A DNA stretch of 64,000 nucleotides from JBFWNG01 sp050251195 (GCA_050251195.1 JBFWNG010000016.1:1-64000), one strand, 5' to 3'; shown: positions 25,331 through 34,991, numbered from the stretch's first letter. Numbers and translations: made by a program. Notes: generated by a model not told the origin, from the sequence alone.

Positions 25331-26893
25331 ATGAAGCATAAGTTGGTGCTAACGCTGCTTGTTCTTTCGCACTCCGCAATATCTTGTAAGCCCAGAAACA
25401 GGGGGTCAATTACAATGAATGGCGAGGGGAAAATCTGCCAATTTGAGCCTCAAGAAGGAATTGAGGATGCCATCTCGGCAGCAGCGACTGCAGGCTGCAA
25501 CACCGATGCCGAAAAAATGCTTCTTGCCGCACAGTGTGAGCCTGCCGGACGCAACATTATTGCGGAAAAAACTCGAGATCAAGGATTTCGGACAATTGAC
25601 TCATTCAAATGCCCCTCTATAGACGTTAACTCGCCTGGGCAAATATCACCAAGCATGCAGCTCAAAGGTATGGTGTTTTTTTCGCACCCGGACGAAATGA
25701 TAACGGAAGATCCCAAAACAGGAGCTTTGCATTTTTACAAATATGAGGAAGGTAAATTAAACTTTCAAGGAAACTCCTTTACCAAAGGCAACCCCTGCCT
25801 TAGGTGCCACACAATGGGTGGGTTAGTCATGAAGGAACTTGCGTTCCCATGGAGAAATTGGCTGGGTAATAGGTTCGACGACCCGACCGCAGAAGAAAGG
25901 GCGGCTGTGCACCCCAAACCCCTGTTTGCAGGACCGGAGGTTGAACAGACGGTTCGCATGTCCGATATGCAGGTTTCCATTGCCTATAAGGCCGGGTTAC
26001 GCAACGGGAGAAAAGAGCTAGAGGGAGAGACGCTGAAGGACCTTCTGAAACCGCTTTTTTGCACAGTGGACGTCAATCTTGCGACACACATTGAAGGCAT
26101 TACACCCAGCGCCCAATCACCGGCGGGTGAAGACGCTCCGCAACCAGCTGTCCACGCCCTCTTCCTAAGCGCATCATTGATCTTTGATCCGCAATTGGCG
26201 GCACCTATCGGAATTCAGGGGAATGAGTTTGCGGGTGCTCCGAGCAATGGAGATGTCAAAAAGTATCTTGCTTCTATTGGCGTTCCCGGTAGCGATATTG
26301 TGGCCATTCCATCTCCAGCCAATGCCTCGGTGATGCGTTTGTCTATGCTCTCGTCATCTCAAGAGGGAGACCCCATATTCGACCCAATCGTTATAATGGC
26401 AGCTCGTGCCATAGACTTCCCAAACCCCGTTTTCTCCAAGAAAAGATGTGGTTTGTGGCAATATATTCCTGCTACCCCAATGTCCCAACTCAAAACGCCA
26501 AAAGCAGTTTCGGACAAGTTAAATAGTGCCTTGGCAAACGTTCAAGACCCCGTAGCCAAAGAGTTTATTAAATACTTAAACATGGATCCGTTTTCGCCAG
26601 AGTTTTCTCAGGACCTCATGCAGAAAATGACAAAATTCATCAGCGCATGCTTTCAAGAGGGCGGGACCTTAAAGGACGCGGCTAAAGTATATCGGCTGAT
26701 TCGCGCACGCACGATTCCGCTCTTACAAACCACCCCATTAAAGTACTTCGACAAGCTTAGCATCGTAGAACATTTTCCAGGTAACGAAAATTCACCTTCG
26801 AAAATGTTTCCCGAGTATCAAGCTATTTTGGACGGAAAATATGCCGGTGACGAAGGCCTAGCGTTGGACGAAAAATGCCAGCTCGTCAAATAG
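25331..26893 (+). CDS. c-type cytochrome lipoprotein, paralogue of 7856-9334
   Basis: 520 residues; lipobox AISC (Cys19) then Lys. One haem motif, CLRCH at 156-160, follows FQGNSFTKGNP. The gene is a clear paralogue of the one at 7856: same order of CNTDAEKMLLAAQC, DEMIT, CxxCHxMG, FPWRNW, DFPNPVFSKKRCGLWQY and the final YRLIRARTIP region. Extra residues in the middle (SAQSPAGEDAPQPA) form a loop. The conserved C-terminal 300 residues without a haem motif are an unknown domain. Envelope-anchored redox role inferred. Confidence 0.8.
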   Translation: MKHKLVLTLLVLSHSAISCKPRNRGSITMNGEGKICQFEPQEGIEDAISAAATAGCNTDAEKMLLAAQCEPAGRNIIAEKTRDQGFRTIDSFKCPSIDVNSPGQISPSMQLKGMVFFSHPDEMITEDPKTGALHFYKYEEGKLNFQGNSFTKGNPCLRCHTMGGLVMKELAFPWRNWLGNRFDDPTAEERAAVHPKPLFAGPEVEQTVRMSDMQVSIAYKAGLRNGRKELEGETLKDLLKPLFCTVDVNLATHIEGITPSAQSPAGEDAPQPAVHALFLSASLIFDPQLAAPIGIQGNEFAGAPSNGDVKKYLASIGVPGSDIVAIPSPANASVMRLSMLSSSQEGDPIFDPIVIMAARAIDFPNPVFSKKRCGLWQYIPATPMSQLKTPKAVSDKLNSALANVQDPVAKEFIKYLNMDPFSPEFSQDLMQKMTKFISACFQEGGTLKDAAKVYRLIRARTIPLLQTTPLKYFDKLSIVEHFPGNENSPSKMFPEYQAILDGKYAGDEGLALDEKCQLVK

Positions 26894-26942
26894 GCTTGAC
26901 CCAATTTGATGGCACGAACCAGCGAGGGGTTTAAGGGTGCGA

Positions 26943-28103
26943 TCAGGTTGCCCTTACCAATTCCAGTAATGTAAGTTCGGTCTTTGTGCCAAAGCGAATC
27001 GGAGGGCCCCAACTACCGGTTCCCGAGCTCACATACACCAGCATATCTCCTTGTCGAGATAGTCCGGCGACGTGAGGGCGGTGAACCATTTTCACGACGA
27101 GGTTCCAAGGGAAAAATTGACCTGCGTGCGTATGGCCGGAAAGTTGGAGGTCGAACCCTGCTTTTGCGGCAAGCGGTGCGATTTTGGGGTTGTGAGCCAG
27201 CAACAACCGAAATCGGGGAGCATTGTCGCGCGGCATAGTCGGAGTGATTCTTGCGGCCAAATCGGGACGGGGTTCCTGTTGAGGATTGAACCTTACTGCG
27301 GCTGGATCTAGGACGCCACCGATCAACATACTGACGCCATGGTGATCGATAATTTCATTTTCGTTGAGCAGGGTCTTGAGTCCAAGTGCACGAAATTCGG
27401 CGATCCAAGGCTCTGAACCTGAATAATACTCATGGTTGCCCAAAACAACATAGCTTCGCCGCAAGGGAGTAAGCTGCCCAAGAGGAGCGACGAGGGATTT
27501 TATTTTCGCTACCCCGCCGTCCAGAAGATCGCCGGTCAAAGCGATAATGTCGGCGTTAAGAGTGTTGGCTGTATAAACCACCTTCTGAACGTACCTCTTT
27601 CCAATGGTTAAACCTGCATGCAGATCACTTATCTGAACTATCCGAAGCCCGACGAGGGCGGAATCCAGATTTGGGAACGCAATTTTCACATGACGGATTT
27701 GAGGACCACGATATGCCGACCAAACTCCGAAAAAAAGCGCCACAAATGACCCGTCGAGAATAATCTCATTACCGGGATCAGTTAATACCGGGAGCCAACG
27801 AGTTTGGTTCAAAGACGTCGCCAAAAGCGAAAGTCCGTCTCGCAAAAGCGCTAGTAGCACATAAAAGTTAACCCATGCCATGCTCATGTAACTGCCGAGC
27901 TGTATCGTGTCTTGTAAACGGGTGTCGCGTCGCAACTCCAAGACCCAATAAAGAATCGGCACAAGCCAAATCAAAAGAAAGGGAACCAGCAGAAGGCTTC
28001 TACCTAGGCTACCAGCGGCAGTGGTGCTCCAAGCTGCATAGGCATAGATCAATGCCACCAGCAATGTAAAAAGGACAACAAAGGGATTAATGAGACGCCG
28101 CAT
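26943..28103 (-). CDS. Membrane-anchored metallophosphoesterase (YkuE/YaeI-like)
   Basis: 386 residues. Four hydrophobic spans occupy about the first 130 residues, followed by a calcineurin-type phosphoesterase domain: VQISDLHAG (Asp160, His162), LTGDLLDGG, VLGNHEYYSG (222-225), LLAHNPKIA and LSGHTHAGQFFPWN. All metal-binding motifs are intact. Relatives cleave phosphodiester or pyrophosphate bonds in lipids such as UDP-diacylglucosamine or phosphatidyl compounds. The domain would sit at the membrane surface. It is convergent with the cytochrome lipoprotein gene. Confidence 0.85.
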   Translation of the reverse strand: MRRLINPFVVLFTLLVALIYAYAAWSTTAAGSLGRSLLLVPFLLIWLVPILYWVLELRRDTRLQDTIQLGSYMSMAWVNFYVLLALLRDGLSLLATSLNQTRWLPVLTDPGNEIILDGSFVALFFGVWSAYRGPQIRHVKIAFPNLDSALVGLRIVQISDLHAGLTIGKRYVQKVVYTANTLNADIIALTGDLLDGGVAKIKSLVAPLGQLTPLRRSYVVLGNHEYYSGSEPWIAEFRALGLKTLLNENEIIDHHGVSMLIGGVLDPAAVRFNPQQEPRPDLAARITPTMPRDNAPRFRLLLAHNPKIAPLAAKAGFDLQLSGHTHAGQFFPWNLVVKMVHRPHVAGLSRQGDMLVYVSSGTGSWGPPIRFGTKTELTLLELVRAT

Positions 28104-28398
28104 AACCCTATAGGATACTACCAGTTTTCACAAACCACAATGCTCCTGTCACACTTATCAAATGAGGAAGTGGTTCTTGGAGGAATGACGAAAACGGTCA
28201 CCTATATTTTTTTGATATAAATTAATCGCATTTTAATATTTTCGCCGCACCCGAAATTCTCGTAGGCTCTGGATACCAGGAGCTTCATCCTATTGCTGTC
28301 GGACAGGGATCAACGGAAAATGCGATCGAGAACTCACAACCAAAGACTGTTATCGAGTGCCACGGCATATCCGATAGCTCGAGCTAAAGGGGCCTTCT
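28104..28398. other. Intergenic region with a start-less open frame
   Basis: Divergent promoters should lie here. On the plus strand a frame of about 53 codons with no start codon (roughly 28226-28387, stop TAA) contains VGSGYQELHPIAVGQGS and runs to just before the next gene. It could be the tail of a lost gene or chance. No other gene or RNA is visible. Confidence 0.25.
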
Positions 28399-29037
28399 AT
28401 GCATTACTTTCCAAGCCAGATTGAAATTTGGACAGCTGTTCATCTCGTTGGATTTGCAGTCGCTTTTGCAGCGGTTTCTTTTGGCGACTTTATAATTTTA
28501 CGGGGGGTCTTTCGAAAAGGCGTTCTCCACCCGCCCAGGTTGCGTCGGGTTGGTGAATTGTCCCGTTGCGTTGTCGGAGGATTAGGTTTGATGACCGTGT
28601 CCGGTGGATTTCTGGCATGGTATAAGTTTGCAGCGAACGAAAGTTTACAAAAGTTTTTTGCAAAAATGACCATTGTGGCAGTCATAGTTGGAATAGGCAT
28701 CATCCTTCATCGACATTTGCTTCCGAGCCTGAATAAATGCGCCGGAAAACCGCTGGCATTGGTACTCAAACCAAAGACTGTCGCTATTTTTGCTGCCACT
28801 GGCTCTGCATCCGGCATTTCGTGGTGGTCGGCATTCCTCTTAGGGGCTCTTCCATCCCTTGGGCGTTTTACGTATGTGGAAATAATTTCGGTCTACATTA
28901 CGATATCTGTTATCGGCACAGCAACTACAGCGATTTGCGCTTATCTATGGGCATGTAAGGCTCAGAGAGCCATGAATCGCCACCGTGCTCCCGACATTTT
29001 TCCCTATTCTTTGTGGCGAAGCCACAAGTTTCCATGA
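28399..29037 (+). CDS. Integral membrane protein of unknown function
   Basis: 212 residues with about five or six membrane spans. His residues occur in or near spans (TAVHLVGFAV, IILHRHLLPSL), which is common in haem-binding or metal-binding membrane proteins but is not proof. ATG 28399 follows AAAGGGGCC. The 3' end runs into a pair of hairpins. No family assigned with confidence. Confidence 0.6.
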   Translation: MHYFPSQIEIWTAVHLVGFAVAFAAVSFGDFIILRGVFRKGVLHPPRLRRVGELSRCVVGGLGLMTVSGGFLAWYKFAANESLQKFFAKMTIVAVIVGIGIILHRHLLPSLNKCAGKPLALVLKPKTVAIFAATGSASGISWWSAFLLGALPSLGRFTYVEIISVYITISVIGTATTAICAYLWACKAQRAMNRHRAPDIFPYSLWRSHKFP

Positions 29038-29055
29038 TGACTTTCGTCATCATGG
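29011..29055. terminator. Two adjacent hairpins over the end of the membrane protein gene
   Basis: TTGTGGC / GCCACAA with a three-base loop (29011-29027) is followed by CCATGATGAC / GTCATCATGG with a four-base loop (29032-29055), both perfect. The second contains the gene's TGA stop. It lies between convergent genes and may stop transcription in both directions. Confidence 0.55.
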
Positions 29056-29096
29056 ATTCAACGATCCAACACAATGGCGCACATGCTCCTTTCGGC

Positions 29097-30056
29097 TCAT
29101 AGGACGCAGAAAGCGTATGCATCCATAGAAATTTTGCAGACAAGAGAGTCGTTCAGGTAAGTATCACACTGAAACGAAAAATTTTTGCTGCTGTTTTGGT
29201 AGAATCTATGGGGATCGAAGCCGCGGTTGGCGATTTTGCTGTTTAGGTCTTCCAAGGCAGTCCTAAGCTCTGGCATTTTCTTAATTTCAGAGGAAAAATC
29301 AATGGACGCATAAGTGTCCAGGTAACTTCCTTTGTCATCGAATAAGCAGGAGTATACCTGACCGCTCTTCGAACATTCGAAGATAGCTCCTCCGATATTG
29401 AAGCCCTTTACTTCTATTCCAGAGCGGTTCTGAATCGGAAGATCAAGATTGTCAAAAAATAACTTTGCATCAACACCTTTCACTAATAAACTGCTGTCGA
29501 TGATGTTAAGTTTTGGCGCTTCAATCCCATTGCAGCCTATTCGAGGAAGCGTGACATTCATGAAACAATTATTTTTTGATTCGCAAATGAGCTCGCCAGT
29601 TCCATCTTCAGTTTTAATAGACGCTTGACCATAGGCAGCGATAAGCGCGGCACGGATTTTTTTGATGCTTTTTTTGCTGAGCATCCGACTAAGATCTAAT
29701 CTTGCACCGTCCGGAGCGAACTTTATGTCAGTAGTAAAGTCGGCCCTACCGAAACATCCAAACTGCGTGCGGGCATCCAGCGGCTTAATACAGGCAAAGG
29801 CTTCTTTTTGCACGATTTTGATCAAAAACGGATCTACACATCCTCCTGATTCGCTAGTTGGGTGGCATCCACTTACTTCGATAGGCTCCACATCTAAACT
29901 GTCGTATATCTTTTCAAAAATTGGGCCGTTCAACTCTATGGTCTCCTGCAACTTGAAAATTCTAGCATCGCCCTCTACGTATGTTGCAGCAGAGAGCGAC
30001 GAGTTACATAGAAAAATTCCAGCGCACAGTCGCAAAAACACACCTGTTACTTTCAT
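29097..30056 (-). CDS. Secreted cysteine-rich protein of unknown function
   Basis: 319 residues from ATG 30056, which has AAGGAGACAAGT upstream; 34 upstream in-frame codons are not used. The signal peptide ends NSSLSAA. The mature protein has about fourteen cysteines spread through the chain (EVSGCHP, GGCVDP, FACIKP, FGCFGRADFT, LICESKNNCF and others), so several disulfides are likely. Two or three similar blocks (C ... IxF ... LxxxxKK) hint at an internally repeated domain. No family recognised. Confidence 0.7.
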   Translation of the reverse strand: MKVTGVFLRLCAGIFLCNSSLSAATYVEGDARIFKLQETIELNGPIFEKIYDSLDVEPIEVSGCHPTSESGGCVDPFLIKIVQKEAFACIKPLDARTQFGCFGRADFTTDIKFAPDGARLDLSRMLSKKSIKKIRAALIAAYGQASIKTEDGTGELICESKNNCFMNVTLPRIGCNGIEAPKLNIIDSSLLVKGVDAKLFFDNLDLPIQNRSGIEVKGFNIGGAIFECSKSGQVYSCLFDDKGSYLDTYASIDFSSEIKKMPELRTALEDLNSKIANRGFDPHRFYQNSSKNFSFQCDTYLNDSLVCKISMDAYAFCVL

Positions 30057-30262
30057 ACTTGTCTCCTTATAATTTTTTTTCGTATTAATGCACGAGTGAA
30101 AACACAATGTGCAACACTTCTTGATATTTACGTACCAAGTGACTACTGGTCTGGCCAATATTCATTAAATATGAAACCATAACAAAAAAGAATAAACTCA
30201 GGCGTGGCGTGAGGACTGGGGATTGCAGAACGGAACCAATGACAGCAGTTTCTAGATATCCT

Positions 30263-31711
30263 TTAATATGTCGAGATATCCCAACCGTCGGTCAAAAGCT
30301 CAACGTTCAACTTACGACCTTTTATCCCACCTTCTTTTAGATTTCTGAGCGCTGTGCTTGCGGAGTTTGCTGCGATGGCAACATAGGCATAACGATCGTG
30401 AATCTCAATGTGGCCAACGTCGGTTCCTTTGATACCAACACGCTCTCGGGTCAGAGCGCCGAGAATGTCTCCAGGCCGCAATTTGTCCTTACGGCCAGCA
30501 GAAATATAGAGAGTCTTCATGGCGGGGAAAAGCGCCGCATTTTTTTCTTTGAGGTCTTTGCGTAAGGTATCAGCAGGCGGTAGGAGAATTTTTTCGTAGT
30601 CCGCCTCAATCGCGTTCTTGATCAGGTCCAGTTTGAAGGTTTCTGAACGCCCGAATAGGGATATCGCAAGGCCTTCTTTGCCGGCGCGGCCCGTGCGACC
30701 GATACGGTGAATGTAGTTCTCGGGCTTTGACGGAAGATCGTAGTTGATTACCGCTCCTAGACTTTGAATATCAATCCCCCGTGCCGCTACATCGGTTGCA
30801 ATCACGAAGCGGACGCTTTGATTGCGAATCTGGGCCATAACGCGGTCGCGTTCGAACTGTTCGAGATCACCATGCAAAGCCAAAGCGCTGATGCGAGAAT
30901 GCCTCAACGCGGTCGCTAGTTCCGAGACGGCCTTCTTAGTATTGCAGAAGATTATTCCAGACTCAGGCGTGTATGTCTGCAACAGCCACCGAATTGCGGC
31001 TTCCTTTTTCTCCTGATCGATTTCACAAAACACCTGACGTATAAGTGGTTTTTCTGTGACCTCTACGGCAATTTTCACCGCTATAGGAGCTTTCTGGTGT
31101 GCGGCGCTCAGTTCGCCGACGCTTTCCGGATAAGTCGCAGAGAAAAATGCGGTTTGACGGTTCTGCGGAGTAGCTCGCAAAATAGCTTCGACATCTTCGC
31201 GAAAGCCCATATCCAGCATCCTGTCAGCTTCATCGAGAACCACGGTACTGATCCGTTCTAACGGCAGAGCCTCGCGACTCAGCAAATCCAAAATTCGTCC
31301 GGGAGTCCCAATGGCTATATGTGCGCCCTTTTCCAACGCAAAAAGTTGTCCCCTAACCGGTTGTCCTCCGGCCAAAACGAGAACCTGCATGCCGGCGTGA
31401 TCGCGTCCGAGTTTGCGAAACTCTCTCGCCACCTGCTGGCAAAGCTCGCGGGTCGGGCATAGCACCAAGGCCTGGATCTCCCGCTTCTTCAGTTTTAGGT
31501 TTGCGATAATGGGAATGGCGAAAGCTAAGGTCTTACCCCCGCCGGTTTGCGCCTCGCAGAGAAGATCTTTTTTACCGAACATGGGCGGTATGGCTTGTTG
31601 TTGCACGGGAGTCAACCATTCGTACCCAAGTTCTTTTATTACCTGCAGAAAATTGGGCTCGAGATTCAATGAATCAAAAGTGAGGGGGTTGGTTTTACCT
31701 GGTGAGGACAT
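30263..31711 (-). CDS. dbpA: DEAD-box RNA helicase, DbpA-like
   Basis: 482 residues with every DEAD-box motif: LTPVQQQAIPP (Q motif), AQTGGGKT (I), PTRELCQQ (Ia), DEADRMLDMG (II), FFSAT (III), FCNTKKAVSEL (IV), ATDVAARGIDI (V) and HRIGRTGRAG (VI). The last 75 residues, from LYISAGRKDKLRPGDILGAL to GRKLNVELL, match the DbpA-type RNA-binding domain that targets 23S rRNA hairpin 92. So it probably acts in large-subunit assembly. Motif I has Gly where Ser or Thr is more usual (AQTGGGKT), which is tolerated. Monocistronic. Confidence 0.85.
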   Translation of the reverse strand: MSSPGKTNPLTFDSLNLEPNFLQVIKELGYEWLTPVQQQAIPPMFGKKDLLCEAQTGGGKTLAFAIPIIANLKLKKREIQALVLCPTRELCQQVAREFRKLGRDHAGMQVLVLAGGQPVRGQLFALEKGAHIAIGTPGRILDLLSREALPLERISTVVLDEADRMLDMGFREDVEAILRATPQNRQTAFFSATYPESVGELSAAHQKAPIAVKIAVEVTEKPLIRQVFCEIDQEKKEAAIRWLLQTYTPESGIIFCNTKKAVSELATALRHSRISALALHGDLEQFERDRVMAQIRNQSVRFVIATDVAARGIDIQSLGAVINYDLPSKPENYIHRIGRTGRAGKEGLAISLFGRSETFKLDLIKNAIEADYEKILLPPADTLRKDLKEKNAALFPAMKTLYISAGRKDKLRPGDILGALTRERVGIKGTDVGHIEIHDRYAYVAIAANSASTALRNLKEGGIKGRKLNVELLTDGWDISTY

Positions 31712-32015
31712 TCTGATGCTTCTGACGTTGTGATTTATCCATTGATGGCACTGCTATAGCTTACGGGGAACCCACAATCAACCGCTATTATGAATGAACG
31801 CCACGCCGACGCATTGCATAAGCCGCTGACATCACCGAATAAATTTTGAAACGCCGAATGGAAAAATCTCAGGGAAAATAATGCATATTTTAAATAGAGA
31901 GGAGCCGGTTTCCTCGACCTAAGCCTCTGATCATACTTCGTCTCTAATCTTCAATTATATTTGCAAAAATGACATAAAGCATGAGAAAATTTTCAAAACC
32001 TCTCAGGAGTTAGTC

Positions 32016-32558
32016 ATGCTGGCTCGATTTATTGTATCGTTTGTCGTGATGCTTTCTATGGCATCGTGTAGATCCACAAACACTGGAAGTGAAGCCAAAC
32101 AAATGGGGGTTAACAAGGGTATTCTTTGGGACTACCCATTCTATTGCAAGACGGAATTCTTGGACGACGAAGGTGAAGTTATCCATAGCGCGACTGAAGA
32201 TACTCAATTCAAGTCCACCGACATTAAAGCAACAGGGGTGGAGACGAACGAGAGGCACTATTCTCTAAACTACACGGATCCACGGACTGGAGTTAATGTG
32301 GTGGCCAAGGCAACTTCTACAACGGAAGAGGAACCGGGAAAGGTGCGATACAGAGGAGTCGTTGAGAAAATGCAAGTGACCTTACCAGACGGTAAGACCG
32401 ACATTGTCAAAATCGAAGACACTACGCCACGGCGAACTTTTAACGTCAAATCCACATTTTACGAGACCAATGTAGAGACTCCGGAAGGCACGGCAACAGC
32501 CGTCGAGGTCAAGTGCGGATTTTATGTTTGGGCGGATGAGGAGCCAGTGGGCGACTGA
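32016..32558 (+). CDS. Lipoprotein, paralogue of the one at 1928-2434
   Basis: 180 residues; lipobox MASC followed by Arg. Its core YSLNYTDPRTGVNVVAKA, the central VTLPDGKTDIVKIED and the C-terminal TNVETPEGTATAVEVKCGFY line up with the protein at 1928-2434, about 30 kb away. AGGAG lies about seven bases before ATG 32016. Two cysteines after the lipid site are shared by both paralogues (FYCKTE or LSCAIY and VKCGF or ARCRM), suggesting one conserved disulfide. It is convergent with the Kelch gene. Function unknown. Confidence 0.75.
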   Translation: MLARFIVSFVVMLSMASCRSTNTGSEAKQMGVNKGILWDYPFYCKTEFLDDEGEVIHSATEDTQFKSTDIKATGVETNERHYSLNYTDPRTGVNVVAKATSTTEEEPGKVRYRGVVEKMQVTLPDGKTDIVKIEDTTPRRTFNVKSTFYETNVETPEGTATAVEVKCGFYVWADEEPVGD

Positions 32559-32568
32559 GCCGGTCCCA

Positions 32569-34179
32569 TTAAGGCATAAAAATAGCGCCGTCTCCATAGG
32601 CTTCGCTATTCCGACTGCCGCGACCACCCCAAATAAACAGATGGTTGCCGGTCCACACACCGGCATGGTCACGCCTCTCAGTTATTTGCCCAGAAGATAA
32701 TCCGTTCCAACGTTTCTCGTGAGGATCAAATCCTAAAACACTGTCGAAATTCGTATTCAAATATTGAGTGTGCCCACCCCATACCAACATCTGCGAACCG
32801 GTCCATGCCACACTATGCCCTAAACGATGAATGGCGAGATCGCTAGGAAAACTTTGCCACGTATCAGACGCGATATTGTATATACCAATTGTTCCCTTAA
32901 GATCCTTGTTGCCACCTTCGGATGTTGGTCCATAGACTCTACCACCAAAGGTCAACATGCTATCTCCAGTCCATATGGCCGATTGCTCTGTCGAAGCGCT
33001 AGGTGCGTTTTGAGTCGGTAGATCACGCCATACTCCCGTGCTCAATGAATAGGCGGCGCCCGATCTTAAATAATCATTGCTCGGTGCCATTCCCCCCCAA
33101 ACGATCATCTCCTCGCCTGTCCAAACAGCGCTATGTCCTGATTTCACCACCGGAGCATCGCCGCCAAGCTTGGTCAATTTGGACAACTTGTTGAGAAGCG
33201 GGTCAAACCGATATCCAAGCGTTGCGCCGTTCACCAATCCGCCAAAAATCAGGACCTCTTTGCCCGTCCAAATAGCAGATTGCACCTGATACTCGGCCAC
33301 GAAATTATTTGTTAGTACAGCTGGGTCTGCCATAAAGCGAATGGTTTTAGCCGTCTTAAAGACAAGGTCAACGATGACGCCGCTATTTTGCCACGCAACA
33401 TTGCTTGCTTGTACAAAGGAATATCCGCCCCAAATCAGAAGCCGATCATTTCCAATCGCCAAGATGGTCGCGCGAAGCCTTTTCGGCAATCCAGGCACTT
33501 CCCATTTTTGCCACATATTTGATTCGAGGTTGTAGCGATACAGATCGCTGAGAGCGACTTCGTTGTCTTCTGTTCCTGAAACTCCACCATAGATCCAAAT
33601 ATTTTTTCCGTCCCATTCCGCGCTATGATAGTAGCGAGGTGCGGGACTCCCAGAGGACCTCGGAACCGGAACCCAGTTTAACAAACCAAGCTCCCATACG
33701 GAAACGAGTGTCATCGCCACTTTGTCGGCGAAGGATTCGTCGCCAATTCCAAAGTGATGAACCGATTCATGTATAACAACGGAAGTTGCGTCGAGAACGT
33801 TTTTGATATGTGAGCGACAAAGCTCAAACGACAGAGCGATTTCAGCACCGTTCGGCGTGATCTCTCCGGGCAACGGTTGATGGGTTAGCGCGCATGTTTG
33901 TTGTTCGGGATCGGCCTGTTCGAGCCAATGGTATGGACTTATGAGGATATCGCTCGCCAGCGCTACGTGGTTGGCGAGGATCCAAGCTTTGACGTCCTCC
34001 CCTACGTTCATCCGGCTCAAAACCAACGGAGTTGCTTTTCGCGCAATCGTGCTGGCACGCGTTCGGGCCTGTTCCATAACAATTCGCAAATAGTCGCCGC
34101 CGTTGCCGACTTGGAAGGGGGCAAATGCTTGGTCAGTCCATGCTATGAAAAGTAACACTAACCCTAAGATTCTTGGCAT
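32569..34179 (-). CDS. Secreted HExxH metalloprotease-like domain fused to a Kelch propeller
   Basis: 536 residues. After a signal peptide (LLFIAWTDQAFA) and the segment QVGNGGDYLR, an all-alpha N-terminal domain contains VVIHESVHHFGIGDESFAD: the HExxH zinc motif is H137-E-S-V-H141, with a possible third ligand E148. From about residue 180 on there are seven Kelch-type repeats, each ending in a Gly-Gly pair (IWIYGG, LLIWGG, VLIFGG, MIVWGG, MLTFGG, MLVWGG, LFIWGG), which suits a complete seven-bladed propeller. GGAGAAGGCGT precedes ATG 34179. The gene overlaps the end of a TIGR02147 regulator by 16 bases. Confidence 0.78.
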   Translation of the reverse strand: MPRILGLVLLFIAWTDQAFAPFQVGNGGDYLRIVMEQARTRASTIARKATPLVLSRMNVGEDVKAWILANHVALASDILISPYHWLEQADPEQQTCALTHQPLPGEITPNGAEIALSFELCRSHIKNVLDATSVVIHESVHHFGIGDESFADKVAMTLVSVWELGLLNWVPVPRSSGSPAPRYYHSAEWDGKNIWIYGGVSGTEDNEVALSDLYRYNLESNMWQKWEVPGLPKRLRATILAIGNDRLLIWGGYSFVQASNVAWQNSGVIVDLVFKTAKTIRFMADPAVLTNNFVAEYQVQSAIWTGKEVLIFGGLVNGATLGYRFDPLLNKLSKLTKLGGDAPVVKSGHSAVWTGEEMIVWGGMAPSNDYLRSGAAYSLSTGVWRDLPTQNAPSASTEQSAIWTGDSMLTFGGRVYGPTSEGGNKDLKGTIGIYNIASDTWQSFPSDLAIHRLGHSVAWTGSQMLVWGGHTQYLNTNFDSVLGFDPHEKRWNGLSSGQITERRDHAGVWTGNHLFIWGGRGSRNSEAYGDGAIFMP

Positions 34180-34991
34180 ACGCCTTCTCCTTCGTCGATT
34201 CTAAAAAATTGAATCGCAATGCAGTAAACGGAATCTAGCTCCTTTGCTTCACTTGTCTTTTTGCAAAACTTATTCCAGAAATTTTTTAGCTCCTGTTTTG
34301 CTTCGGGCAACTGGGATTGATCGATTGCGAGAAAGGCAGATAAGTATTCGCGTTGATCGATCTTTTGCTTGTCTAAAGGGCTCACCGCCTGCTCTAAGAT
34401 TTGCTTATGAAACTTGCGAATGCTCTCAGACGGAACATCGCTCAGGACCGTCGAATGCGGCTCAGAGAGGACGAACTTACCGTCTTTTTGGGCAATAAAT
34501 CCCAGTCTTTCGAGCCTTTGAAGCGCCAACTCAAACTTGATGAGCGGGATTTTTACACGTCGTCGAAGCCACTTGGCGCTCCCGTCGAAACTTTTAAGGA
34601 GCATCATTTCAAGAATGGCTCCGTGATACCAATCCGAGATCATTCGGAAGTCATCTTGTTCAATCTGGTATACTTTATGTACCTCGGTACGTCCTTCTAA
34701 CCGGGTCATGGCTGCCTGCCGATCCTTGGGACTTCTCGCGTGTTGACTCTCAACCAAGTCAAAAAATAAATCCCGGCGCTCCCCTTCAAACCCCAGTTTC
34801 TTGGCAACTTTTCCAGCGACAACGAGAGACAAGCCCTGCTTAGCATTGATGATTTCGCTAACCCGCGAGGGCGACAACCCCAGATCGCGGGCGAAGGCAC
34901 GGAGCGAATAGCGGGGGTTCTGTTCCAACCGCTTGGCGAGTTCGCTGCGTATGATCGCGCGATAATCCAGCGAAATCGACGATCCTTCCAT
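34164..34991 (-). CDS. TIGR02147-family regulator, copy 2
   Basis: 275 residues. The N-terminal helix-turn-helix is especially clear here (YSLRAFARDLGLSPSRVSEIINAKQGLSL). Family landmarks follow: DFRMISDWYHGAILEMM, IKFELALQRLERLGFI with KDGKFVLSE, then the C-terminal DQSQLPEAKQELKNFWNKF and VYCIAIQFFRI. Same length and order as copies at 21270 and 37562. It probably controls the downstream Kelch-protease gene, with which it overlaps. An 8-base palindrome TCACGTGA lies near 35013, upstream of the start. Confidence 0.85.
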   Translation of the reverse strand: MEGSSISLDYRAIIRSELAKRLEQNPRYSLRAFARDLGLSPSRVSEIINAKQGLSLVVAGKVAKKLGFEGERRDLFFDLVESQHARSPKDRQAAMTRLEGRTEVHKVYQIEQDDFRMISDWYHGAILEMMLLKSFDGSAKWLRRRVKIPLIKFELALQRLERLGFIAQKDGKFVLSEPHSTVLSDVPSESIRKFHKQILEQAVSPLDKQKIDQREYLSAFLAIDQSQLPEAKQELKNFWNKFCKKTSEAKELDSVYCIAIQFFRIDEGEGVCQES

